From: Rhodoblastus sp963710275
Lineage (GTDB): Bacteria; Pseudomonadota; Alphaproteobacteria; Rhizobiales; Beijerinckiaceae
DNA length: 64,000 nt
Direction: 5' to 3'
Assembly (NCBI GenBank): GCA_963710275.1
Contig: CAVPZS010000011.1
Span: 1 to 64,000, forward strand
Shown one piece after another: positions 22,301-30,300 of this stretch. The position numbers and the translations under genes are program-made. The notes below the pieces were generated by a model. That model did no database searches and had not been told where the DNA came from. It saw only the letters and a list, made by a program, of their open reading frames with translations. Position 1 is the first letter of the stretch; the number at the start of each line of letters is the position of its first letter.

Positions 22301-23729
22301 GGGGCTCGCCGACCGTCTCGGCGCCGCCAAGCAGCAGGATGCCGCCCTCGCGCAAGGCGAAATGGAACAGGGCCATGACCCGCGCCTGCGCCTCGGGGCC
22401 AAGGTAGATCAGCAGATTGCGGCAGGACACGAAATCAAGACGCGAGAACGGCGGGTCGGCCAGCACGTCCTGCACGGTGAAGACCACGTCCCCACGCAAA
22501 TCAGGAGCGATCCTGTAGCCGCGATCTTCCTTGACGAAAAAGCGGGTCAGCCGCCCAGCCGAGACGTCGGCCTCGATCGTGGGGGGATAAAGGCCTTCCC
22601 GGGCCTGAGCCACGGCGTCGGAGTCGATGTCCGAAGCGAAGACCTGCAGCTTGACATGGCCTCCGGCGGCGGCGATCGCCTCGCGGAAAAGCATGGCGAG
22701 GCTATAGGTTTCCTCGCCCGTGCTGCAGCCGGCGATCCAGATGCGCAGCGGCTGGTCCGCCGACTGATTGCCGACCAGGCCGGGAATGACATGTTCCGCC
22801 AGATACTCGAACACTTTCGGGTCGCGGAAGAAACTGGTGACATTGATCAGCAGGTCCTTGGCGAGGAGATCGAGCTCCGCGGGATCGGCGCGCAGCTTTT
22901 GCAGGTAAAGGTCCATGTCGTCGGCCTTGAGCGCCATCCGGCGCTCGATCCGGCGTTGCAGCGTGCCCGGCTTGTACATCCTGAAATCATGGGCCGTCTT
23001 GGTGCGCAACAGCTCGATGATCTGCGCCAGCCAGCCTTGCGCGGAGTCTTGCGGCGGCGCATTTTTCTGCGAGCGCGTGCGCGCCGCATAATTGACGATC
23101 GCTTCGGGAATCTTCGCGGCGGGCAGCACCAGGTCCACCGCGCCGGTCAGGATCGCATTGCGCGGCATCCCGTCATATCCGGCCTCTTCCGGATCCTGCA
23201 CGATGACCAGGCCACCTTTTTCCTTCACCGCCTTCAGCCCGGAACTGCCGTCGGCGCCGGTGCCCGAGAGGATGACGCAGATTGCGCGGGCGGAATATTC
23301 CTCCGCAAGGGAATGCAGCAGGAAATCGAAGGGCAGGCGCGCGCCGTGACGTTCCTGCGGCTGCGACAGCCGCAAGGCGCCGGCCTTGACCGACAGATAA
23401 GACCCGGGCGGAATGACATAGAGATGCTCCGGCTCGACCGGCATGCCGTCCGTCGCCTGGCATACCTTCATCGGCGTGTGCCCGGCCAGCAGCTCGACCA
23501 GCATGCTCTCGTGCGTCGGATCGAGGTGCTGGACCAGGATGAAGGCGAGGCCGCCGTCGAGCGGCAGGGCGTCCACCAGCATCCGGCAGGCGTCGAGCCC
23601 GCCGGCCGAGGCTCCGATCGCCACGACCGGGAATCCAGGTGTTTTCTCTCCAGCGGCCATCGCCGTTGGCGCCCGTCCATCCGGTTTTGTCTTAGACGAT
23701 TTGGCCGGACGCGAATTGACTTCTCGCAT
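19367..23729 (-). CDS. CheB-CheR-PAS-histidine kinase-REC-REC-LuxR hybrid, frameshifted
   Basis: Joined across one indel at about 20828, this is a 1,450-residue regulator. Order: CheB methylesterase (GASAGG at 39, HLDPTH, GTGADGS); CheR methyltransferase (AGCSTGEETYS, about 340); a coiled coil of Glu/Asn/Gln repeats (NEEFQSTNEELLTSKEEL); PAS; HisKA with ASHDLRQPLQT (about 880); HATPase (NLLSNALKYT, DTGIGI, GLGLGLSIV); a receiver (ADFNLPNGMNG); a second FixJ-like receiver (LIDAYLPGMNG); and a LuxR-type helix-turn-helix (GISQRTVENHR). Deleting one base gives AKNLALRVVPCSL at the joint. An entire phosphorelay plus DNA-binding output in one chain makes it the best local candidate to read the island motif (inference). 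Confidence 0.85.
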
Positions 23730-23824
23730 GCGAAATCTTTCTTCGAAATTCGCCCGCGCTGCCAGGACGCGGCGAGATTAGCACTTTATTTCCAGCAGCG
23801 GCGCATTTTCGTCCGGCGCGGGCG

Positions 23825-23846
23825 TGAGTAGTTTCCGACCCTCCGC
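23825..23846 (+). promoter_or_regulatory. Island motif copy 4 (upstream of response regulator)
   Basis: TGAGTA-GT-TTCCGA-CC-CTCCGC, 99 bp before the ATG at 23946; CTATGC follows 17 bp later. Confidence 0.7.
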
Positions 23847-23945
23847 CGTTCCGCCCGCGTAATCTATGCTGGGTTTCGAACCAATTCTCCGCCGGCTGCG
23901 GCAAATCAACGCACGCCGGCGGAGCCGAAACCCTTGAGTGACGCC

Positions 23946-24311
23946 ATGAAGAAGCTTCGCGTGATGATCGTGGAAGACGACCAATCGATCGCCGGCCTGC
24001 TCGCCGAACTCATCGAAGCTTTCGGCCATGAGGTCTGCGCCATCGAGTCCAGCGAGAGCGGCGCGGTCGCCGCCGCCGGACGATCCAAGCCGGACCTGAT
24101 GATCGTCGACGCCCAATTGCGAGACGGCAGCGGGGTTAGCGCGGTAGAAACCATCACGCGCTCAGCTCACGTTCCGCATATTTACGTCACCGGCGACGCC
24201 TCCGCAGTCAGGACGCTGAAGCCCGTCGCGACCGTGCTGCAAAAGCCCTATTTCGAACTCGACCTGGTCCTGGCCATCCAGTCCGCGCTGAAGGCGACGG
24301 CGGAGGCCTGA
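23946..24311 (+). CDS. Single-domain response regulator (CheY-like), paralogue 1
   Basis: A stand-alone receiver: acidic pocket VEDD near residue 9, phospho-acceptor Asp in LMIVDAQLRDGSG, Thr in YVTGD and Lys in LQKPYFELDL. It has no output domain, so it probably shuttles phosphate or binds a partner. Close relative of the regulators at 26179 and 35473. The start aligns with MKALRI of paralogue 2; a TTG at 23934 with GGAG nine bases upstream would add four residues. It is divergent from the hybrid kinase, a plausible partner. Confidence 0.85.
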   Translation: MKKLRVMIVEDDQSIAGLLAELIEAFGHEVCAIESSESGAVAAAGRSKPDLMIVDAQLRDGSGVSAVETITRSAHVPHIYVTGDASAVRTLKPVATVLQKPYFELDLVLAIQSALKATAEA

Positions 24312-24325
24312 CGGCGACGCCGCAT

Positions 24326-25255
24326 CTACAGCTGCGGGCCGGCGATCTGCGGGAGCGGGCCATTGAGTTTTTTCGGCGCAGCCGCCTGGCCAGGCAAATC
24401 CTTGCCCGCGAGATCCTTGCCGACGACGTCCCCGCCCGCCAGCGCGAGCGCGACCACCGGATTGAGGCTGTCGACCATGGATGAGGGAATTAGGATGGTG
24501 GCGCCGCGCTCCTTGGTGGTCTCGTAGATGATGTTCATGGCCCGCAATTGCAGCGCCCCGGGATGACCGTCGTAAATGGATGCGGCTTCGACAAACTTGC
24601 CGGCAATCGCCGCCTCCGCCGAACCGAGGATCACGCGCGCCTGCTTCTCGCGTTCGGCTTGCGCCTGACGTGACATGGCGTCCTGCAAGGCCTCGGGGAT
24701 CGCGACGTCGCGAATTTCGACCGACTTGACGGAGATGCCCCAGTCGGCGGTCTTGCTGCCAATTTCATCGCGCAGCAATGTGTCGGCCGCGTCGCGTTCG
24801 GACAGCAGCGCCGACAGCATCGACGAGCCGATCATCTCGCGCAGCGAGGTCTGGGAAACCCGATCGATCGCCTCGCGGTAATTGGTGATGTTCAGCGCCG
24901 CCTTTTGCGCGTCATGCACGAACCAGAAGATGATCGCGTCGACATTGACCGGGACGGTATCCTTTGTGAGCGCCTCTTCGGCGGAGAAGGCCGTGGTCTG
25001 AATGCGCTCGTCGATGATCGCCACGACATTGTCGATCACGGGAATGATCAGGAACAGCCCGGGCCCCTTGACGCCGAGCAATTTGCCCGCGCGCAGGATG
25101 ACGAATTTTTCCCAGTTGTTGGCCATCTTCAAAGCGGAGGCGACGATGAGCGCGGCGACGAAGAAGACGGCGCCGAAGTAAGGCGCTCCCAGCATGGTCG
25201 CCGCCGCGCCGGCGGCAAGCAGGGCCATGCTCGCAAAAAGGGTGATCGGGTTCAT
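24326..25255 (-). CDS. SPFH/band-7 (slipin-like) membrane protein
   Basis: A 309-residue slipin/stomatin-type protein. Two N-terminal hydrophobic segments (residues 5-42) are followed by the SPFH core (EKFVILRAGKLLGVKGPGLF, IPVIDNVVAIIDERIQTT, IDRVSQTSLREMIGSS, DWGISVKSVEIRDVAIPEAL) and a coiled coil (MSRQAQAEREKQARVILGSA). Such proteins scaffold membrane microdomains and regulate membrane proteases. GGAGCG precedes the ATG. Island motif copy 5 is 103 bp upstream. No NfeD partner gene is seen nearby. Confidence 0.9.
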   Translation of the reverse strand: MNPITLFASMALLAAGAAATMLGAPYFGAVFFVAALIVASALKMANNWEKFVILRAGKLLGVKGPGLFLIIPVIDNVVAIIDERIQTTAFSAEEALTKDTVPVNVDAIIFWFVHDAQKAALNITNYREAIDRVSQTSLREMIGSSMLSALLSERDAADTLLRDEIGSKTADWGISVKSVEIRDVAIPEALQDAMSRQAQAEREKQARVILGSAEAAIAGKFVEAASIYDGHPGALQLRAMNIIYETTKERGATILIPSSMVDSLNPVVALALAGGDVVGKDLAGKDLPGQAAAPKKLNGPLPQIAGPQL

Positions 25256-25358
25256 TGTCGCTCCATGGTCCAATGTCTTTTCGCGCAGATCGAGCCAATG
25301 CGCTCGATCGAGGCCGGACGAAATTCGGACTCTGACCGTGACTCCGTTCAACCCTGCG

Positions 25359-25380
25359 CGACAGCGTCGGAAACTACTCA
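25359..25380 (-). promoter_or_regulatory. Island motif copy 5 (upstream of SPFH gene)
   Basis: Minus strand TGAGTA-GT-TTCCGA-CG-CTGTCG, 103 bp before the start at 25255; back-to-back with copy 6 (63 bp apart). Confidence 0.8.
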
Positions 25381-25443
25381 CGCCCGAGGGGCGGCGGCGC
25401 GGCGAACGCCGCCTGAGCGGCCGGTCCGGAAACTCTTTGCGTT

Positions 25444-25465
25444 TGAGTAATTTCCGAAGCTGTCG
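25444..25465 (+). promoter_or_regulatory. Island motif copy 6 (upstream of dps)
   Basis: TGAGTA-AT-TTCCGA-AG-CTGTCG, 60 bp before the ATG at 25526. Confidence 0.8.
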
Positions 25466-25525
25466 CGGGCGGCGGCATCACATCTACGATTGAGCGTCAT
25501 CACGAAACAATTTGGAGACTTGCCC

Positions 25526-26182
25526 ATGTACGCTACCCGCAACACCTTATCCGAGAATATCCGCGCTCAATCCGTGGGGCTCCTGAACAGGCACCTCGCG
25601 GCGGCGATCGATCTTCAGGCGCAGATGAAACAGGCGCATTGGAACGTGCGCGGCCCGGGCTTCATCGCCATCCACACCTTGTTCGACAAGGTCGCCGGCG
25701 AGGCTTCAGGCTACGCCGACCTTCTCGCCGAGCGGGCCGGCGGCCTCGGCGGGACGGCGGAGGGCACAGTGCAGAACGCTGCGGAGCGCACATTCCTGCT
25801 GCGCTATCCGTTTGGCGTCGCCAAGGAGGAAGTGCATATCTTCGCCGTCTCCGGCGCCTTGGCCGCGTTCGGCGAATCGACGCGCGAAGCGATCACTCAA
25901 GCCACGAGCTATGGCGACGCCGAGACCGCCGACCTGTTCACCGAAATCTCGCGCGGCGTCGATCAGCAACTCTGGCTGGTGGAATCCCATGCGAACTCCG
26001 CAATGACCAAGCTCCCGACCGTTGACCTGAAGGTTGGCGCCACCGCCCCAGCTTCCAGCGCGCGCGAACCGCGCGTGCTGGAACTAGCGGAGAGCCGTGA
26101 ACACTTCGCCGCGCCGGAGACGACCGAAGAAATCGCCGCCTGGGTGAATGAAGGCGGAGCGGGAGGCGAAGTCAAAAGATGA
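25526..26182 (+). CDS. dps: Dps-family DNA-binding ferritin
   Basis: A 218-residue Dps/ferritin-like protein with the inter-subunit ferroxidase residues in QAHWNVRGPGF, AIHTLFDKVAGEASGYADLLAER. It oxidises and stores iron with peroxide and protects DNA during starvation. The Dps fold ends near residue 165; the last 50 residues are an unusual Ala/Glu-rich extension. GGAGA precedes MYATRNTL; a longer in-frame start at 25490 exists but lacks a good ribosome-binding site. Its stop overlaps the next gene by four bases. Confidence 0.9.
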   Translation: MYATRNTLSENIRAQSVGLLNRHLAAAIDLQAQMKQAHWNVRGPGFIAIHTLFDKVAGEASGYADLLAERAGGLGGTAEGTVQNAAERTFLLRYPFGVAKEEVHIFAVSGALAAFGESTREAITQATSYGDAETADLFTEISRGVDQQLWLVESHANSAMTKLPTVDLKVGATAPASSAREPRVLELAESREHFAAPETTEEIAAWVNEGGAGGEVKR

Positions 26183-26544
26183 AGGCGCTCCGCATCCTGG
26201 TGGTGGAAGACGACGCGATGGTCGCCATGGCGCTGGCCGAGATGCTGGTCATGCAGGGCCATAGCGTCTGCGCCATCGTCGCCAGCGAAGCCGCAGCGGT
26301 CGCCGCTGCGCTGCGTTTCAAGCCCGACATGATGATTGTCGACGCCCAGTTGCGCGAGGGCAGCGGCCTGGGCGCGGTCGATCAGATCGAGGGCGGCGCG
26401 CCCATCGCGCATGTCTTCGTCAGCGGCGACGCCTTGCGGATTCGCACGCTCAGGCCTTGCGCCACGGTGATCCAGAAGCCCTATTTCGAGCGTGAGCTCA
26501 CGTGCGCCATCCAGCACGCATTTGACGCCGCCGCGGCCGCGTGA
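26179..26544 (+). CDS. Single-domain response regulator, paralogue 2
   Basis: A 121-residue receiver with VEDD, phospho-acceptor Asp in MMIVDAQLREGSG, FVSGD and the Lys of IQKPYFEREL. No output domain. Its ATG overlaps the dps stop (ATGA) and GGAGG lies upstream, so it is cotranscribed with dps under island motif copy 6. Closely similar to the regulator at 23946. Confidence 0.88.
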   Translation: MKALRILVVEDDAMVAMALAEMLVMQGHSVCAIVASEAAAVAAALRFKPDMMIVDAQLREGSGLGAVDQIEGGAPIAHVFVSGDALRIRTLRPCATVIQKPYFERELTCAIQHAFDAAAAA

Positions 26545-26661
26545 GACCTGACAAGCGTCTTCGCGCCGGCCCACGTTTTCCATGCGGCCGGCGCGAAACT
26601 TACGAGCTCAGGACTTCACGCGATTGCCAGACGTTTCGCGGCGACAACCTGCGCTTGATCC

Positions 26662-26913
26662 TCAGCCGTAACGGTGATGGCGGCGATGATGGCGATAATG
26701 GCCGCGATGCGGAATGCCCATTTCGCTCGACACGCGGGGCCCCTCGATTGCGCCGGCGACGCCGCCGACGACCGCCCCGACCGGTCCCGCCACGGCGCCT
26801 CCGACCACGATGCCGGTTCCAGCGCCGCCGATGCGTTCGCCCGTCGTCGAACAGGCTGCAAGGCTCAGCGCTGCAACGCAGGTCATGAACAGTTTGCGAT
26901 AAGTTGTTTTCAT
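26662..26913 (-). CDS. Glycine-zipper lipoprotein
   Basis: An 83-residue protein with a lipoprotein signal peptide (lipobox LAAC, then STTGERIGG), a glycine zipper (GAGTGIVVGGAVAGPVGAVV) and a His/Arg-rich tail. Probably anchored in the outer membrane. AAGGAG precedes the ATG. It mirrors the small protein at 179-406. Island motif copy 7 lies 202 bp upstream, farther than usual. Confidence 0.75.
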   Translation of the reverse strand: MKTTYRKLFMTCVAALSLAACSTTGERIGGAGTGIVVGGAVAGPVGAVVGGVAGAIEGPRVSSEMGIPHRGHYRHHRRHHRYG

Positions 26914-27115
26914 TCTTGCCACTCCTTTGAAATGCGTTTCGCCACCGCGTTGACGCCTCGGCCGGGAACGCGCAAACGCCAGCGGCGAGGATGAGCGCCG
27001 AGACGCTCGATCCGCTGAAATCGCACATCGCCAGGAATTGAAATCGGCAGTGGCTGGATCAACCGCTTTGCGGGCCGGCTGACGTTCATCCTTGTTAGCG
27101 TTGGCGGAGCCGTGG

Positions 27116-27137
27116 CGGGAGGTTCGGAAAATACTCA
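27116..27137 (-). promoter_or_regulatory. Island motif copy 7 (upstream of lipoprotein gene)
   Basis: Minus strand TGAGTA-TT-TTCCGA-AC-CTCCCG, 202 bp before the start at 26913; back-to-back with copy 8 (47 bp apart). Confidence 0.65.
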
Positions 27138-27184
27138 TTCCGGCTCAGGACGGCCGCGCGGCCGCCGCGCAGAATTTCTCTCGT

Positions 27185-27206
27185 TGAGTAGTTTCCGATG
27201 CTGACG
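27185..27206 (+). promoter_or_regulatory. Island motif copy 8
   Basis: TGAGTA-GT-TTCCGA-TG-CTGACG, 82 bp before the ATG at 27289. Downstream DNA (TCGCAGCG, GGCTACCGTT, CATTGGCGA) parallels copy 3. Confidence 0.75.
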
Positions 27207-27288
27207 GCGGCTCGCAGCGAAGGCTACCGTTCGATCCATTGGCGAGACACAAGCGTCCGGGCCGAAAGATCCATCGAGGAACGACACC

Positions 27289-27513
27289 ATGGGGAGCCAC
27301 ATCCAATACCATCATACGGCGCTGGCGGGCGAGCCACGCTTGCGGGTCGTCTTCGCCAACAAGTCGATTGCATTGGGTCTGCCCGTCGGCGCCACGCTCG
27401 GCGACATCGCCGAGTGGGTCGGAGACCGAGCCCGCCTGCACAATGGCTCGCTGCGATCAATCGACGTCACAATGGCCGCGCGCCGCGCGCCGGCTCACGA
27501 TGGAGCGCAATGA
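27289..27513 (+). CDS. Hypothetical protein, 74 aa
   Basis: A small soluble protein (VVFANKSIALGLPVGATLGD, IAEWVGDRARLHNGSL) with no recognised domain. AGGA precedes the ATG. First gene after motif copy 8; the DUF1236-like gene follows at 27597. Confidence 0.5.
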   Translation: MGSHIQYHHTALAGEPRLRVVFANKSIALGLPVGATLGDIAEWVGDRARLHNGSLRSIDVTMAARRAPAHDGAQ

Positions 27514-27596
27514 CTGCCCTCCCCGACCCATTCAACGCGCCAGCCGCCCAATTCCGGGTCGGCGCGCGTGGATATTACAGCATTTTGGAGCACAAT

Positions 27597-28007
27597 ATGA
27601 ACATCAAGATCCTTGCCGCCGCCGCCTTGTTCCTTGCCTTCCCAATTGTCGCCTGCGCCCAGGGCGTGGTGCGCGGCGCTGACGAAGGCGCGCATGAAGG
27701 CGAACACGCGGCAGGGCCGGTAGGCGCCGTCGTCGGCGGCGTTGTCGGCGCCGTTGGCGGCGGCGTGGCCGGTCTGCTCGGTGTCGATCAGCGCCCCCGC
27801 TTCCGGGAATATGCCATTCACGAACACCACGATTCCTATGCCTATGATCATGCTGTCGCCGTCGGCGCGATCCTGCCCGACGGCGGCGTGACCTATTACG
27901 ATGTGCCGCCCGAATATGGCGTCCGCGACTATCGCTACGCGATCGTCAATGATCGGACCGTTCTGGTCGATCCGAGGGACCATCGCATCGTCGATGTGAT
28001 CGAGTAA
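27597..28007 (+). CDS. Exported DUF1236-like protein with glycine zipper
   Basis: A 136-residue protein with a signal peptide (ALFLAFPIVACAQG), a glycine zipper (GPVGAVVGGVVGAVGGGVAG) and a C-terminal DUF1236-like domain (VAVGAILPDGGVTYYDVP, RYAIVNDRTVLVDP, RIVDVIE). Exported or periplasmic, role unknown. GGAG lies upstream of the ATG. A terminator follows. Confidence 0.75.
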   Translation: MNIKILAAAALFLAFPIVACAQGVVRGADEGAHEGEHAAGPVGAVVGGVVGAVGGGVAGLLGVDQRPRFREYAIHEHHDSYAYDHAVAVGAILPDGGVTYYDVPPEYGVRDYRYAIVNDRTVLVDPRDHRIVDVIE

Positions 28008-28026
28008 GGGCCGGCCCCCGAGCCAG

Positions 28027-28062
28027 AAAAGGGGCCGCTCCCATTGCGACGCGGCCCTTTTC
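28027..28062 (+). terminator. Rho-independent terminator after DUF1236-like gene
   Basis: AAAAGGGGCCGC pairs with GCGGCCCTTTT (one bulged G), giving a GC-rich stem ending in a T run. Confidence 0.65.
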
Positions 28063-28113
28063 TCCTGGCGTCCACGGACAAGCCTGAGCGGAAGATCGAG
28101 AGGGAGAATAACC

Positions 28114-28407
28114 ATGAGCACCCAGGATTACGACGCGCTCAAAAAGCGGTTCGACGATTTTTCGCTGCGCCTGGCTGCGCGAACACGCGAGTTCAAGGAG
28201 AGCGGCGCGTTCGAGACGACGCATGCCGCATTCAGCGAACGCCTCCTGAAAGGCCACGCGGCCGTTGAAGCAAGGCTCGAAGCAGCGGCGCATCAAGGTT
28301 ATGCCTGGGAGGCCACGAAAGCCGAGATCGAACGGGACATCAACGCATTGATCGGCGACTTCGGCCACCTCGAAGAATTGTTCGACGCGCAATCGATGAA
28401 GCCATGA
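28114..28407 (+). CDS. Hypothetical helical protein, 97 aa
   Basis: A charged, probably all-helical protein (YDALKKRFDDFSLRLAART, KAEIERDINALIGDFGHLEE). GGGAGAA precedes the ATG. No named family recognised. First of a co-directional run to 29472. Confidence 0.55.
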   Translation: MSTQDYDALKKRFDDFSLRLAARTREFKESGAFETTHAAFSERLLKGHAAVEARLEAAAHQGYAWEATKAEIERDINALIGDFGHLEELFDAQSMKP

Positions 28408-28469
28408 CGAACATTTGGCTTGGCCGATCTCGTCGAAGCCCGCGGTAGATCTTCAATCGGGGAACACGG

Positions 28470-28869
28470 ATGACAATAGCCGCCTCTGAAACAACGATTC
28501 CCCCGCCATCGCGATTTCGCGTGCTGGTCAACGGCTTTGCCGAAGGCGCCGCGTTTCCGACCTTGCATGAAGCGCTGGGATCAATCCCGCCGAGAGGCGT
28601 CGACGGATTGAGCTTCGAGATCTACGACGCCATCGAGCGGCAATACGTGTGGACGCGGCCGCGACAGAAGGACAGCCGCGCTTGTCCTTCCGCGTTTTCC
28701 ATTCGCGTCAACGGACATCCCACCGGCTTGTCCTTCACCAGCCTGGACGAAGCGATCGAACTCGATCGCGCTCGGGCCGCCTCGCGAGCGATGCGGGGTG
28801 TTCGAGAACGAGACCTGTGTCTACATGCCGAGCCTTCCGCAAGCCGCCTGGCTGGAGGAAGCGTCATGA
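28470..28869 (+). CDS. Hypothetical protein with two repeated modules, frameshifted
   Basis: Two similar modules: FRVLVNGFAEGAAFPTLHEA, then FSIRVNGHPTGLSFTSLDEA. The second loses its frame at the G4 run 28795-28798; removing one G continues as RVFENETCVYMPSLPQAAWL and reaches TGA at 28867-28869. That stop overlaps the ATG of the next gene (ATGA), with GGAGGAA in place, supporting two genes rather than one 258-residue fusion. Function unknown. Confidence 0.45.
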
Positions 28870-29246
28870 AGACCTATGGCGTCGGCCTGCATAGAATTGG
28901 CGTGTACGAGCCCCGCGACGCCCGGCCGCACGACGCAGTCGCGGCCGTCGCGCATGGATCGGCAATCTGCTTCGTGGATCGCGTCGCCGACCTGGCGGGC
29001 TTGATTGACGCCAGCGCCATGACAGAAGCGGTCGTCCGCCATTGCCGCTTGAAAATGGCGGCTCCCGGCGATTTCGAATTGGGCTTCGACGATCCCAGCG
29101 CCGACAGCCAGATTTGCCTCGCCGACCGCCTGCATGCTTGGCGCGCCTGGCCACAGTCCGGCTTGATGAGACATTTGCACGACATGTTCTGGTCTCCCGC
29201 CAGGACCGAAGCGGAATTCGGCTCGGATGATTCCTCCATCACCTGA
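28866..29246 (+). CDS. Hypothetical protein, 126 aa
   Basis: Starts at the ATG overlapping the restored upstream stop, with GGAGGAA six bases before it. Soluble protein (MKTYGVGLHRIGVYEPRDAR, AICFVDRVADLAGLIDASAM, FELGFDDPSADSQICLADRL). No domain recognised. It can also be read as the C-terminal part of a longer ORF from 28470. Confidence 0.5.
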   Translation: MKTYGVGLHRIGVYEPRDARPHDAVAAVAHGSAICFVDRVADLAGLIDASAMTEAVVRHCRLKMAAPGDFELGFDDPSADSQICLADRLHAWRAWPQSGLMRHLHDMFWSPARTEAEFGSDDSSIT

Positions 29247-29310
29247 TTTCTTATCCGTTTGACTACAACCGCCGCAATCCCGCGGCGCTCAAGCAACTTG
29301 GAGACGTCCA

Positions 29311-29472
29311 ATGGGCACGATACTGCTTGTCATCATTCTGATCTTCCTGTTCGGCGGCGGGGGCGGATATTATGCCCACAGCCGCTACGGCGGCGCTGGA
29401 CTTGGCGGCGTCCTCGGTACCGTTCTCATCGTTCTTCTGGTGGTCTGGCTCGTTGGCGGCGTCGTCATATAA
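29311..29472 (+). CDS. DUF3309-type small membrane protein
   Basis: A 53-residue protein with two hydrophobic helices (ILLVIILIFLFGGGG and VLGTVLIVLLVVWLVGG) around a polar YYAHSRYGG turn, matching DUF3309. GGAGA precedes the ATG. Unknown role, commonly seen among stress genes. A strong terminator follows 43 bp later. Confidence 0.75.
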   Translation: MGTILLVIILIFLFGGGGGYYAHSRYGGAGLGGVLGTVLIVLLVVWLVGGVVI

Positions 29473-29514
29473 ACACCGCTCACGACGTGAGCCTTCACGC
29501 CCAGACATGATCAA

Positions 29515-29558
29515 CCCCACTCTCCCGCGCCGGACTTGCGCGGGAGAGTGGGGTTTTT
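29515..29558 (+). terminator. Strong Rho-independent terminator
   Basis: CCCCACTCTCCCGCGC and GCGCGGGAGAGTGGGG form a perfect 16-bp stem with a 7-nt loop, then TTTTT. It ends the 28.1-29.5 kb run; the convergent gene from 30129 ends just beyond it. Confidence 0.9.
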
Positions 29559-29589
29559 CAATTTGCGGCGATCGCCGTGATGGGTTTCG

Positions 29590-30129
29590 TCAGCCGCGCG
29601 CTTCGCTGCGGTGACGCCTGTAGCGCATTTTCGGCGCGGGCCTGTCCGCGACATAAGCCAGCGTCAGGCTTTCCACGCCCGCGGTGAAGCCAATTCCCTT
29701 TCCGCCTTCGACATTGAGAGGTTGAAGCGAAAACGTCTTGTCCGATCCGCCGACAAGAGCGGCAGCGCCGACGCCGACGCTGACCTTCGCCGAGGCTTCA
29801 GGCCCGACATAGTCGCCGGCAAGCGCGCCACGGCCATGCCGGCTCGTTGCTGCGACCACACCCCAGACGAGGTCGCCTTTGCCGTTGGCGCCGATATCCG
29901 CGCCGATCTTGGTGAGCTTGCCGACGTAATGATCGCGCCGGACGCCTGCGCGCTCGCTGGCGAAGACGCAGTCGACGGTCTGGTTCTCCACCAATATGCT
30001 CGGGCCATTGCCGGAGAGATGACATTCCAGCGCGCCGATCCGGTCGCCGGCAAAGGCCGCTGCCGGCGTCATCGCCGCCAGAATCAACACGCCGCGCAAT
30101 GTGCGTCCAAGCTTGAAAATATGAGTCAT
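29590..30129 (-). CDS. Exported DUF992 family protein
   Basis: A 179-residue protein with signal peptide (ILAAMTPAAAFAG) and the DUF992 pattern: GALECHLSG, DCVFAS, HYVGKLTKIGADIG, LVWGVVAAT, GALAGDYVG, ALVGGSDKTFSLQPL, GVESLTLAYV. Secreted/periplasmic, role unknown. GGAG lies nine bases before the chosen ATG; an ATG five codons earlier is possible. A degenerate island motif lies 132 bp upstream. Confidence 0.8.
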   Translation of the reverse strand: MTHIFKLGRTLRGVLILAAMTPAAAFAGDRIGALECHLSGNGPSILVENQTVDCVFASERAGVRRDHYVGKLTKIGADIGANGKGDLVWGVVAATSRHGRGALAGDYVGPEASAKVSVGVGAAALVGGSDKTFSLQPLNVEGGKGIGFTAGVESLTLAYVADRPAPKMRYRRHRSEARG

Positions 30130-30261
30130 GTTCAGGTTCTCCATGTGGTTTTGAAACGCGATTCCGGCCTGTGCTCATGCACGCAATTTCGGCCGGTCTT
30201 TGCCAAGCGAAGCGGCGCTTCGCCGGGGTCGACATGTCGACGCCCATTCTGGAATCAGGCG

Positions 30262-30283
30262 GGACAGGTTCCGGGACGCCTCA
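30262..30283 (-). promoter_or_regulatory. Degenerate island motif candidate
   Basis: Minus strand TGAGGC-GT-CCCGGA-AC-CTGTCC, 132 bp before the DUF992 gene. Both ends fit the consensus, the middle block does not. Confidence 0.3.
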
Positions 30284-30300
30284 GACAGGCGCCTGGTCCG

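Larger units (their letters stand above)
26914..27288 (+). other. Intergenic region with divergent motif pair
   Basis: This 375-bp gap between divergent genes holds motif copies 7 and 8, back-to-back. The in-frame extension of the lipoprotein ORF through it has no ribosome-binding site or family match. Nothing else recognised. Confidence 0.5.

Noticed and set aside
20658..23831. A 1,057-residue open frame on the plus strand opposite the CheB/CheR hybrid
   Set aside because: It is the antisense shadow of a GC-rich gene; no domain is recognisable, while the minus strand has clear CheB, CheR and kinase motifs.
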